DNA of 41,215 bases from Phycisphaerae bacterium (GTDB taxonomy: Bacteria > Planctomycetota > Phycisphaerae > Phycisphaerales > SM1A02), in assembly GCA_002705085.1 (NCBI GenBank), contig PAHO01000034.1:1-41215 (forward strand). Reading direction: 5' to 3'. The notes under the pieces are model-generated. The model saw nothing but the letters and a program-made list of their open reading frames with translations. It ran no database searches and had not been told where the DNA came from. Every line of letters starts with the position of its first letter. Position 1 is the stretch's first letter. Positions 8,066 to 15,456 of the stretch are shown here, in pieces. The position numbers were made by a program, and so were the translations under genes.

Positions 8066-8153
8066 AAGGGCTCCTCGGGGTTGCCGGTTTGGCGGCTATG
8101 GTGAATGATCCAGTATCTCGACTTCAGGTCCGCATCGTCAAGGAGGAGTCTCC

Positions 8154-8771
8154 ATGTTCACGGGTGTGATTCGTCATTTCGGGGAAATTTTGGCCGCCGA
8201 CCCCCATTCCGCGGGGGTTCGTCTCACGGTTCGTCCGGAACCAGGGCTGTCCTCCGTCCGGGCGGGGGATTCTGTGGCCCTCGATGGGGTCTGTCTGACC
8301 GTGGTTGATCCAGCCCCAGAGGCTCTTGTTTTCGACGTGGTGCAGCAGACCCTTGATCTCACATCCCTCGCTGGCCGAAAGGTTGGTGATCGGGTTCATT
8401 TGGAACCCGCGATGCGGGTGGGGGATCCCGTCGATGGCCACCATGTCCAAGGGCACGTCGAAGCGTGTGGCACCGTGCTTCAGAATGGAGACGATGCTGC
8501 CCGAGGCTGGCGGCTGCGGGTGGCGGTGCCCGAGTCATTGATGGCCTGCGTGGTTCCGCAAGGATCCATCACGCTGCACGGGGTCTCGTTGACGGTGGCG
8601 CACCGAGATGAAACCTCAGTGGAGGTGGCTTTGATTCCAGAAACCCTCGAGCGAACCCACTTGGGGCAACTCCGGGTTGGTGATCCAGTTCACATTGAAA
8701 CCGATGTCTTGTGCCGGACGGTGGTGCAAACGGTCCGTTCGCTGGGATTGGGCCCCTCTGCGACTAACTGA
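8154..8771 (+). CDS. ribE: Riboflavin synthase alpha chain
   Basis: A 205-residue protein made of two lumazine-binding barrels, as in the family: MFTGVI at the start, DSVALDGVCLTVV and HHVQGHVEACG in the first half, and GSITLHGVSLTVA in the second. It joins two 6,7-dimethyl-8-ribityllumazine molecules to give riboflavin. AGGAGGAG (8141-8148) lies 5 bases before the ATG, one of the strongest ribosome binding sites in the window. No FMN riboswitch fits the 88-bp spacer upstream. The last 8 bp overlap the convergent phosphatase gene. Other rib genes are not nearby. Confidence 0.95.
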   Translation: MFTGVIRHFGEILAADPHSAGVRLTVRPEPGLSSVRAGDSVALDGVCLTVVDPAPEALVFDVVQQTLDLTSLAGRKVGDRVHLEPAMRVGDPVDGHHVQGHVEACGTVLQNGDDAARGWRLRVAVPESLMACVVPQGSITLHGVSLTVAHRDETSVEVALIPETLERTHLGQLRVGDPVHIETDVLCRTVVQTVRSLGLGPSATN

Positions 8772-9948
8772 CCATTCGCAGGGCTCGGGTCTGGTCGTGT
8801 TCCCGACATCTTTCGAGACAGAGCAGCGACAAGTCATCGGTTTGTCCAGTGCGACCCAAGATCGTGGCCCGATGGAGTTCGAGCTGATCGATCAATCCCG
8901 CAGCATCTGTTTTGGCTGCGATTTCAGCCAGTGCGCTTTGCACATTGGTCTGTGCCGACTCGGTTCCACGAGTCATCGATTCAAAGCCATCGGAGTGAAG
9001 GATCAGCTTCCCACCTTCCGGCAGTTGATGCGTGGCGGGTTGGTACTCCGAGTTGTTTTCAATGCCAAGCAACGGGCCTGAGGCTGCGATGGTGAGTGCT
9101 GATTCTGGATCTTGGTTCAGGATCAGACTTTGGGGGTGCCCGGCCGAAGCCACGCCGATGGTCCCGCACGGTGTGATGTGGGCACAAATGGCCGAGGCAA
9201 ACCAAGCTCGGGTTCCTTGACGGTGCTGCGCACGGAAGACATCTTCGTTCATGCGGCTCAAGATCATCGCTGGGTCCGCCCCCGCCATTTCACGAGCGTG
9301 ATCAAAAGATTGTGTGAGCAGCGCGCTCCCGATCGCGGCGGGAATCCCGTGCCCCATCACATCACACAGCAGGATGATCAATCCGCCATCCGCTGCAGGT
9401 TCGACTCGAAGAAGGTCACCAGCCAGATAGCGGCTGGGGCGCCAGAGCCCATGGACCACCAGGTCCCCGGACCGGACTGGAAAATTTGGCAGCAGATCTT
9501 CTTGGAAGCCCGCGGCTGCTTCCAGTTCTCGGCGCAATTCATCGGCGTCTTGGAGGGCCGGAGATTGGGTGGAGGCGTAGGCCGCGTCCTTGCGAAGTTG
9601 GCGGATTTCGTCCTCTTGCTCCAGCAGGGCCTCCAGACGAACTTGGAGCGCTTGAGATGAAGCCATGGCACTGTCGGCGTCGATCAGGGTGACGCTCCGT
9701 CCTTGTTCACGGATTTGGTCTGCGGTAAGCGCCAATTGATCTTTGGGCCCGAACAGCACCACCGTGTCGCCTCGGACCAGATCATCGGGGGTTCTGGTCG
9801 AGCTCCATTCGATTTGGGCAAAAGACGTCGGCCAACGTGCTTGCAGCTGGCGGGACAAACTCTGCGCTTGGGCCAGAAATGGCTCCTCGGCGGCAAACAC
9901 CACCGTCCAAATGGGTGGGGCTGGAGTTGGCGTGAAATCGGTCGACAC
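8764..9948 (-). CDS. SpoIIE/RsbU-type serine phosphatase with N-terminal domain
   Basis: A 394-residue protein. Residues 12-92 form an alternating strand/helix region resembling a degenerate receiver (WTVVFAA, DTVVLFGPKD, SVTLIDAD), then a coiled coil (95-150) ending in the QEDLLPNFP linker typical before PP2C/SpoIIE domains, then the phosphatase domain. Metal motifs: GDLLRV (177-182), CDVMGHG (195-201), SAGHP, SDGFES and GQTDDLSLL. The first motif, usually GDxxD, has Arg in place of the second Asp. Such enzymes dephosphorylate STAS antagonists. GTG start at 9948, 14 bp after the DUF192 lipoprotein gene. Confidence 0.85.
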   Translation of the reverse strand: MSTDFTPTPAPPIWTVVFAAEEPFLAQAQSLSRQLQARWPTSFAQIEWSSTRTPDDLVRGDTVVLFGPKDQLALTADQIREQGRSVTLIDADSAMASSQALQVRLEALLEQEDEIRQLRKDAAYASTQSPALQDADELRRELEAAAGFQEDLLPNFPVRSGDLVVHGLWRPSRYLAGDLLRVEPAADGGLIILLCDVMGHGIPAAIGSALLTQSFDHAREMAGADPAMILSRMNEDVFRAQHRQGTRAWFASAICAHITPCGTIGVASAGHPQSLILNQDPESALTIAASGPLLGIENNSEYQPATHQLPEGGKLILHSDGFESMTRGTESAQTNVQSALAEIAAKTDAAGLIDQLELHRATILGRTGQTDDLSLLCLERCREHDQTRALRMVS

Positions 9949-9962
9949 GATCTCGATTCGGG

Positions 9963-10487
9963 TTATTTGGCCACCGACTTCAAGGTTTCAGCGTCAAAAT
10001 CCACCCGATCCCCGATGGAGAGTCCGATGGCATCGATTGTTCCGGCCGCGAATTCCAGCACAAAGCGGGCCGGGTTTCGAGACCGGGCTGCCCCGGCCTG
10101 AAGTCGAATCTCATAGGCCGCCTGTGATTCGGTTGCGCCTCGCGGGGGTTGCGCTTTCATGTGACCAAGATCCACCACCCGGTTTCGATCATCCACAAAC
10201 ACAATGTCGAGATCGATGAAGCAGTCTTTCATCCAAAAGGCGCGCACGGATCGCTGTGGAAAAGCGAAAATCATGCCTTCGTCGGTGGGGAGTTGTCGCA
10301 CCCCACCAAGACCTCGTTCCCGCGATGCGGGATCGCAAGCCAATCTCATGGCGAAAGTACGTTCACCGACCCGGAGGGGGACCGGCTCTTGGGGCATTGA
10401 GGGGCCGCAGCCTGACAAGAGGACGACCAAAATCCCCAAGTTGAAGATCATCCAGAGGGAAAGCAGATTGGAGGTGCTGGTTGCCAT
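9963..10487 (-). CDS. DUF192 family lipoprotein
   Basis: A 174-residue protein starting with a lipoprotein signal: hydrophobic segment and lipobox LLSGC with the acylated Cys at residue 27. The rest is a DUF192 domain, recognisable by RERGLGGVRQLPTDEGMIF, FWMKDCFIDLDIVFVD, and the end FVLEFAAGT followed by GLSIGDRV. The domain's function is unknown; it is usually a small exported protein. The ATG at 10487 is chosen because it begins the signal sequence directly. A TACTCT hexamer lies 20 bases upstream. Probably co-transcribed with the phosphatase gene 14 bp downstream. Confidence 0.88.
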   Translation of the reverse strand: MATSTSNLLSLWMIFNLGILVVLLSGCGPSMPQEPVPLRVGERTFAMRLACDPASRERGLGGVRQLPTDEGMIFAFPQRSVRAFWMKDCFIDLDIVFVDDRNRVVDLGHMKAQPPRGATESQAAYEIRLQAGAARSRNPARFVLEFAAGTIDAIGLSIGDRVDFDAETLKSVAK

Positions 10488-10562
10488 GTTGGTTGAAGTC
10501 TGATGTTCAGAGTATCTCGGGGCTGATTTGATTCGGGAAATCACAGCGGCAATTCCCTGATT

Positions 10563-11507
10563 TTACCGTTCATGCAATTCTGCAAGATCATGTTGTGTGC
10601 ATCGAACTGGGGTTCGAGGCATCTGATCGATCGAAAAGCCTTCAAGAAAATCCTGAATGGAGTCCACATCTTTGGGGTCTTTGTGTCCGCACCATTTTGC
10701 CAGCAGGCGCAAGATGGATTCTGGTCGCACCCCGGCATCACGAAGTTCGGTCAACCGGATGGATTTGTTGCGTTTGGCAAGGCGCTCACCTTGTTCATCC
10801 AACACCAACGGTACATGCCACCATTTGGGCGAGTCCCATCCCAGCATCTTCGACAACAGAATCTGCCGAGAGGTACTCGAAAGCAGGTCATCACCACGAA
10901 AGACCATGTTGACACCTGTTCGGTGGTCGTCGACCACACAGGCCAATTGGTAGGACGGTTGGCCTCGTTTGGTCCAGAGGATGAAATCACCAACCTCGCG
11001 GTGGGGGTCAAAGGATTGCGGGCCGGCGAACTCGTCGGTGAAGGGCACCTCTCCGGGAGAAGTCTTGACGCGCCAGTTGAATCCGGCCGGGGCGGTCTGC
11101 GGATCCCTTGGCCAGGGGGGCTCAGGGCGAAGTTCTGGGGCATAGCGAGCTTCAAAGTCACCTTCTTGGGGGGCAGTGACCAAGACCAGTTCCTTGCGGG
11201 TCTTCGAGCATTGGAACACCAAGCCTTGTTGCGCCAAGTGGTTCAAAGCTTGCTGGTGCGGTGGCAGTTCGGCACTTTGGATCAAGGGTGGGCCATCCCA
11301 ATCGAGCCCCAGCCACTGCAAGATGCCCAACACGTCGTCTTCCCAAGTGGTGGTCGTTGAGGTCGGGGCCACATCTTCGATGCGCATCAGCACCCTGCCT
11401 CCATGCTGGCGGGCCAAGGCCCAATTGGCCACGAAGGTGCGGGCATTCCCAAGATGCAGTCCGCCGGTCGGACTTGGGGCCAATCGAGTGGTGGGCACGG
11501 CATCCAT
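10563..11507 (-). CDS. gluQ: Glutamyl-Q tRNA(Asp) synthetase
   Basis: A 314-residue truncated glutamyl-tRNA synthetase paralogue without an anticodon-binding domain. It attaches glutamate to queuosine at position 34 of tRNA(Asp). The class I signatures are APSPTGGLHLGNA (10-22, HIGH equivalent HLGN) and LAKRNKS (243-249, KMSKS equivalent). Length and the missing C-terminal half separate it from GltX. The zinc region normally has CxC and YxxxC; here only C100 remains, so the zinc site looks lost. It starts only 23 bp from the divergent pterin dehydratase gene. Confidence 0.9.
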   Translation of the reverse strand: MDAVPTTRLAPSPTGGLHLGNARTFVANWALARQHGGRVLMRIEDVAPTSTTTTWEDDVLGILQWLGLDWDGPPLIQSAELPPHQQALNHLAQQGLVFQCSKTRKELVLVTAPQEGDFEARYAPELRPEPPWPRDPQTAPAGFNWRVKTSPGEVPFTDEFAGPQSFDPHREVGDFILWTKRGQPSYQLACVVDDHRTGVNMVFRGDDLLSSTSRQILLSKMLGWDSPKWWHVPLVLDEQGERLAKRNKSIRLTELRDAGVRPESILRLLAKWCGHKDPKDVDSIQDFLEGFSIDQMPRTPVRCTQHDLAELHER

Positions 11508-11513
11508 ACGGAC

Positions 11514-11523
11514 AGCCTACGCT
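11514..11523. promoter_or_regulatory. Overlapping divergent -10 elements for gluQ and phhB
   Basis: In a 23-bp spacer, the minus strand reads TAGGCT (11519-11514) ending 6 bases before the gluQ ATG, and the plus strand reads TACGCT (11518-11523) ending 7 bases before the phhB ATG. The hexamers share two bases. Their -35 regions would lie inside the opposite genes. Confidence 0.45.
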
Positions 11524-11530
11524 GGACAGC

Positions 11531-11812
11531 ATGAAGCTTGAAGACTCTGAAATCAACACTTGGCTGGCCGCCCATCCCAAGTGGGAACGTGCTGGTGACA
11601 TGCTGCACCGAGAGTTCACGCTCTCTTCCTTCCCCGCGGCCATCGCTTTTGTGGTCCAAGCAGGTTTCTTGGCCGAAGCCGCCGACCACCATCCTGACTT
11701 GGACATTCGGTGGTGCACCGTCCGGGTTGGATTGACGACCCACGATGCCGATGGCATCACGAAGAAAGATCTCGCGCTTGCCGAAGGACTCTCGTCCCTG
11801 CCCGGCGTCTGA
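11531..11812 (+). CDS. phhB: Pterin-4a-carbinolamine dehydratase
   Basis: A 93-residue protein of the family's usual size. It dehydrates the 4a-hydroxypterin left by aromatic amino acid hydroxylases so that the tetrahydropterin cofactor can be recycled. The active-site pattern is clear: DHHPDLDI (52-59) and VGLTTHDADGITKKDLALA (66-84), with His53, His54 and His71. The ATG at 11531 has TACGCT seven bases before it and no ribosome binding site. A phenylalanine 4-hydroxylase gene lies 6 kb downstream on the other strand, the expected partner. Confidence 0.92.
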   Translation: MKLEDSEINTWLAAHPKWERAGDMLHREFTLSSFPAAIAFVVQAGFLAEAADHHPDLDIRWCTVRVGLTTHDADGITKKDLALAEGLSSLPGV

Positions 11813-11826
11813 AGGAGAGAGCCGAC

Positions 11827-12876
11827 TTAGGCTTGCTCGGGTGGTTGGGCATCCCCGCCCAACTCCCGGCGGACAAGGTCTGCCCTTTGAATGCGTAAGG
11901 GCTCTTCTTCAGTGCAACCAGTGGACCGGGTCAAGTGTCCAGACCGAACCCGCTGCATCAACTGGCTCGCGGTTTCCAGCGGGATGCCGCTGAGCAAGCC
12001 AACCGCGATGCCAAGCCGAAGTTCTGAGAGCAAGTCCAATGCCTCTCGTTCGCCCAACAGCCGAGCATGTCGGAGCATGGCCAAGGCCCTTTGCACACGA
12101 TCATCGAGAAATTCTCGGCGTGTGCTGAGCAAGGCGTCACGGGCTCGTCGTTCCTCACGGACCACCCGAGATAGAAAATCATCTTCCAAAAAGCGCAATA
12201 GGTCTTCTTCATCAACGCCGAGGGTCCGGCGATTGCTGATTTGGTGGAGGTGCCCAATGGCTTCCGAACCTTCACCACTGGTGCCTCGCATTTCCAAATT
12301 CAGATCGTCCGCCGCGTGTTGCATGCGATCCATTCCCCCGATCAAACTGATGCCAGGGAGGTGAAGCATGAGGGAAAGACGAATGCCGGTTCCAACATTG
12401 GTGGGGCAAGCGGTCAAGTATCCCAACTGTTCGTTGAACGCGAAGTTGAGGTGTTCATCAAGCAACCGTTCGCACCCTTTGGCATTGGCCCACGCCAACG
12501 ACAAACCTCCGGCAAGGCCGTAGCCTTGAATGCGAAGGTGGTCTTCTTCATTGATCATCACCGACAGGCGAGCATCGTCGCGGTATCCGGCCAGACGGTG
12601 CGGGCCGGGCTCCAGAAATTTGGGGCTGATCAAGTGTCTTTCTAGGAGCACCTGGCCTTCGGCTGCAGGTGCCGTCTCGGGGTCGAACCAATGCAGGCCG
12701 AGTTCCGGAAGTCCTCGCAATGCTGACGCGATCCCGTCGCGAATGCGGAGTTGTTCTTCTCGGTTCGCCAGATTGACGAAAGGTTCCCCGGAGATGTTTC
12801 GCGCCAGTCGAGCGCGGCTGATCAATACCACGTCGAGCAGCGCGTCGTCTTCGTGCTGTTCGAAGGGGAGGATCAC
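11827..12876 (-). CDS. mcsB: Protein arginine kinase McsB
   Basis: A 349-residue guanido-kinase family protein, matching McsB length. It phosphorylates arginine residues and so marks proteins for ClpCP in Firmicutes. Visible motifs: nucleotide-binding SRARLARN (20-27), MINEEDHLRIQ (107-117), the catalytic-Cys loop LTACPTNVGTGIR (C157), and RGTSGEG (197-203). The C-terminal helical domain characteristic of McsB rather than creatine kinase is present (about 240-335). It follows mcsA with an ATGA overlap. No ctsR or clpC is beside it, unlike the Firmicutes operon. Confidence 0.93.
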   Translation of the reverse strand: MILPFEQHEDDALLDVVLISRARLARNISGEPFVNLANREEQLRIRDGIASALRGLPELGLHWFDPETAPAAEGQVLLERHLISPKFLEPGPHRLAGYRDDARLSVMINEEDHLRIQGYGLAGGLSLAWANAKGCERLLDEHLNFAFNEQLGYLTACPTNVGTGIRLSLMLHLPGISLIGGMDRMQHAADDLNLEMRGTSGEGSEAIGHLHQISNRRTLGVDEEDLLRFLEDDFLSRVVREERRARDALLSTRREFLDDRVQRALAMLRHARLLGEREALDLLSELRLGIAVGLLSGIPLETASQLMQRVRSGHLTRSTGCTEEEPLRIQRADLVRRELGGDAQPPEQA

Positions 12877-13406
12877 TCGGCTTGGTCCAGTGGTTCGGCA
12901 CCTTCGCTGAGCTTCCGGATCTTGTCTCGCAAATCAGCGGCCCGTTCGTACTGCTCGGCGTGGATGGCTCCTTGGAGTTCCCGTTCCAATCGAATGAGGG
13001 TCTTGGTGGGTTGAGCTGGCGATTTGTAGTTCGAAGGTCGGAGGCCCTGGTGCTCGGGCAGTTCACGAGCCTCGGCGGCTTGGCTGCGCAAAATCAGAGG
13101 CTGAAGCGGGACTTGCAGGGCCTGGTAGCAATCGGGGCAGCCCAACAGGGCCATCTTTCGGAATCGGGCAAAGGTTGATCCGCAGGTGGGGCACTCCGGC
13201 GCGGCTCGGACTTCGATTTCGGGGCCCGCAGCGAGCACCTGCTTGATCATCTCGACGGGGTTGGTTGGCGCATCCATTTGAGGCTCATTGGCCGTCAAAC
13301 CAGCTTTGGCCGCGCATTCACTGCACAGATGGCGTTCGGTCTTCATCCCGTTCTCAACCCGGATCTCATGCACGTTCGCGGGTTTGCCACATTCATCACA
13401 CTGCAT
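12873..13406 (-). CDS. mcsA: McsA, zinc-binding activator of the arginine kinase
   Basis: A 177-residue protein with two pairs of CxxC knuckles (Cys 3/6 with 28/31, and Cys 72/75 with 90/93) and a C-terminal UVR domain (about 135-167, LIRLERELQGAIHAEQYERA). This matches McsA, which binds and activates McsB. A longer in-frame frame extends upstream but the ATG at 13406 starts exactly at the first zinc finger (MQCDECGKPA), and TATACT ends 6 bases before it. mcsB overlaps its stop codon. Confidence 0.92.
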   Translation of the reverse strand: MQCDECGKPANVHEIRVENGMKTERHLCSECAAKAGLTANEPQMDAPTNPVEMIKQVLAAGPEIEVRAAPECPTCGSTFARFRKMALLGCPDCYQALQVPLQPLILRSQAAEARELPEHQGLRPSNYKSPAQPTKTLIRLERELQGAIHAEQYERAADLRDKIRKLSEGAEPLDQAE

Positions 13407-13412
13407 GCCATC

Positions 13413-13418
13413 AGTATA
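13413..13418 (-). promoter_or_regulatory. Candidate -10 element for mcsA
   Basis: The minus strand reads TATACT, a near-consensus -10, ending 6 bases before the mcsA ATG. TTCGGG lies 17 bases upstream as a weak -35. The gap GATGGC holds no ribosome binding site. Confidence 0.5.
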
Positions 13419-13455
13419 GGTTTGTCCAGGTTCTTCCCGAAAGGATGTCTCCAAG

Positions 13456-14055
13456 TTGCCCGCCTCTGCTCCTGACTCTTCCTCACAAGCCGCCCAATTG
13501 GCCAAATGGATGCACCAGCGTCCCGGGGCCACGCTTCGAGCTGCGAAGCAAGCCCTCTTGTTGGACGTGTCCATTTCGGCCGCAGAGGTTTTTCGGCATT
13601 TGGAGTTCTTGGAATGTCAACATGATGGCCCCGCGGTGGTGCAACAGCGCTACGTTGATGCATTCGAAGCGGCTCTTGGTGTGATGGAGGCCCTTGAAGC
13701 GGCCCTGCTGCATCCGGAGGTGCGACTGAGCGGCCGTTTGGTGCAAGGTCATTGGAACCAAAGTGCTGAGATTCGGGTCCGCGTTCATGCCGAAGCTGAG
13801 GAGGTTCGCCCCATCCTTGAAGCTCTGGCTATGGAACCCCGTGCGGAAATGATGAACACTCGTGTGGGTCCGTGCACGGTGTGGATGGATGATCAAACAC
13901 CACCGATGATCCGCGTGATCTGCGCACCACCACCGGCACGCAGCATTGTGAACGAGTCTCTGGTTGCTGGGGGGACCACCCTGCCAATGGGTCTCGACGA
14001 TGTTCGTCGCCGTTGTCGCGAACTCGGCTCGGGAGGTCAGCCAGTCACCGAATAA
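13456..14055 (+). CDS. Conserved-looking protein of unknown function
   Basis: I do not recognise this 199-residue protein. It starts at TTG (13456) after an AAGG, or at ATG 13510; an in-frame stop at 13417 rules out earlier starts. Predicted content: an N-terminal helical part (10-60) with a possible helix-turn-helix (SISAAEVFRHLEFL), a long helix (65-90), then alternating strands and helices (RLSGRLV, AEIRVRVHAE, CTVWMD, PMIRVICAPP). There is no signal peptide or membrane segment. It faces mcsA across 49 bp, and its last 19 bp overlap the cysteine dioxygenase gene. Codon use matches neighbours, so it is likely a real gene. Confidence 0.65.
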   Translation: MPASAPDSSSQAAQLAKWMHQRPGATLRAAKQALLLDVSISAAEVFRHLEFLECQHDGPAVVQQRYVDAFEAALGVMEALEAALLHPEVRLSGRLVQGHWNQSAEIRVRVHAEAEEVRPILEALAMEPRAEMMNTRVGPCTVWMDDQTPPMIRVICAPPPARSIVNESLVAGGTTLPMGLDDVRRRCRELGSGGQPVTE

Positions 14056-14582
14056 ATCGGCCGGCCGGTGACTTCGTCGTAGGTCAGGGGCCGAACCGCA
14101 CCAGTCGCGGCGTCAAAGAGTCGAACATCGCGAAGTGGGGGGGTGTACACATGCAGGGTGACCAAATTTTCCTCTCCGGCGTTTTCGATCCGGTGGATGT
14201 CTTCGTCATGGCTGGCGCAGATTTCTCCTTGGTGGAGATCACGTCTTCCGGTCTCGGCCATGGGCCCATCGCTGGTGGTTTCAAACACCGTTTCCGTGAG
14301 CGTTCCGCGAAGCACCAAGATGCCGCAGCCACTGCCTCGATGGTCATGGACAGGACTGGTTTGTCCTGGCCGCCAACAAATACAGACGAGTTCCCAACCT
14401 GGTCCTGAGCAGATCGGGTTCCGTTCGTACTCCTCATCGCCAAAGCTGATGCTTGAGGCCACGTCTTCACAACGCACTTGCACACGTTGCAGCAGTCCGT
14501 GCAACACGTCCATTGGGGTGCCCTCGGGATGCCGGTTCAATTCGGCTCGGAGGCCATCGAGATCCAAGTGCTCCTTCGACAT
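14037..14582 (-). CDS. Cysteine dioxygenase, type I
   Basis: A 181-residue cupin that oxidises cysteine to cysteine sulfinate with non-haem iron. The three iron ligands are visible as H79 and H81 in SPVHDHRGSG and H130 in EDIHRIEN. C86 stands five residues after H81, exactly where the mammalian enzyme has the Cys that forms the Cys-Tyr crosslink, and Y146 (HVYTPP) is the likely partner. The ATG at 14582 has TAGGGT nine bases before it. It is divergent from serine acetyltransferase, so cysteine breakdown and synthesis start from one 43-bp spacer. Confidence 0.9.
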   Translation of the reverse strand: MSKEHLDLDGLRAELNRHPEGTPMDVLHGLLQRVQVRCEDVASSISFGDEEYERNPICSGPGWELVCICWRPGQTSPVHDHRGSGCGILVLRGTLTETVFETTSDGPMAETGRRDLHQGEICASHDEDIHRIENAGEENLVTLHVYTPPLRDVRLFDAATGAVRPLTYDEVTGRPIYSVTG

Positions 14583-14591
14583 GGAGATTCC

Positions 14592-14616
14592 ACCCTACCA
14601 CGAGGAGGCGTACGAT
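14592..14616. promoter_or_regulatory. Divergent candidate -10 elements, cysteine dioxygenase and cysE
   Basis: The minus strand has TAGGGT (14597-14592) ending 9 bases before the dioxygenase ATG. The plus strand has TACGAT (14611-14616) ending 9 bases before the cysE ATG at 14626. A GAGGAGG at 14602-14608 is 17 bases from the cysE ATG, too far to be its ribosome binding site. Confidence 0.35.
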
Positions 14617-14625
14617 TCCCGTTGC

Positions 14626-15456
14626 ATGCCCTCCCAAGACCCATTGCACGATTGGCACGAGTTCCCCGGATGCGAGTCCTGGGACGCCTGTCCTACGCCG
14701 GCCGAAGCCCGGGGGGTGCTGGACGCCGTCTTGCCGTTGCTGCTTCCCGGGACTCTGGAGCGGATTCCTCAGGGGGATGCTCGCGATCAGGCTCGACAGG
14801 AGGCGTTCGATTTGCTCCGTGTCCGTTTGCGTGCGGGATTGCGTGGTTTGACCACCACCTATCCCATGTTGGAAGACGCGGTGGTACTTTCGATCCCTCG
14901 GCTTCGCGCGATGTTGGCGGGCGATCTCGAAGCGGCTGAGCGGGGTGATCCCGCCATGACCAGCCCATCCGAGGCTTGGCTGTGTTATCCGGGCATCAAA
15001 GCCATCGCGGTGTACCGGTTTGCCCATGAGTTGCATCTTGGAAAGGCAAGAGTGTTGGCTCGAATGCTTTCTGAGATGGCGCACTCGGAGACGGGCATTG
15101 ACATCCATCCGGGCGCAACGATTGGATCTCGATGTTTCATTGACCATGGGACAGGGGTGGTGATTGGCGAGACGGCCAAAATTGGCGATGGTTGCCGCTT
15201 GTACCAGCAAGTGACTTTGGGGGCTCGTTCTTTGCCAACAGATGCAGACGGACGGGTCCTTCGTGGTTCTGAGCAGCGTCACCCCACTCTGGAAGATGAC
15301 GTGGTTGTGTATGCCGGTGCCACTATTTTGGGTGGGGATACGGTGGTGGGACGCGGATGCGTGGTTGGGGGAGGGGTGTTCTTAACCGAATCGGTTCCGC
15401 CGCATCATGTGGTCACTGCCGCACCGGCAGAAATACGCGTGCGTTCTCGACTGTGA
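14626..15456 (+). CDS. cysE: Serine O-acetyltransferase
   Basis: A 276-residue enzyme that makes O-acetylserine, the carbon skeleton for cysteine. After an all-helical N-terminal half comes the left-handed beta-helix with hexapeptide repeats: MAHSETGIDIHPGATIG (151-167), FIDHGTGVVIGETAKIG (171-187), then YQQVTLGA and repeats from HPTLEDDV to SVPPHHVV. His153 and the D173-H174 pair match the catalytic positions. The long N-terminal domain is nearer the EpsC/SrpH type than the short CysE of Firmicutes. The start could be ATG 14581, but that would overlap the divergent dioxygenase start; I prefer 14626. Confidence 0.9.
   Translation: MPSQDPLHDWHEFPGCESWDACPTPAEARGVLDAVLPLLLPGTLERIPQGDARDQARQEAFDLLRVRLRAGLRGLTTTYPMLEDAVVLSIPRLRAMLAGDLEAAERGDPAMTSPSEAWLCYPGIKAIAVYRFAHELHLGKARVLARMLSEMAHSETGIDIHPGATIGSRCFIDHGTGVVIGETAKIGDGCRLYQQVTLGARSLPTDADGRVLRGSEQRHPTLEDDVVVYAGATILGGDTVVGRGCVVGGGVFLTESVPPHHVVTAAPAEIRVRSRL

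Noticed and set aside
8066-8153. FMN riboswitch before riboflavin synthase
   Set aside because: The 88-bp spacer lacks the conserved RFN element helices and is too short.
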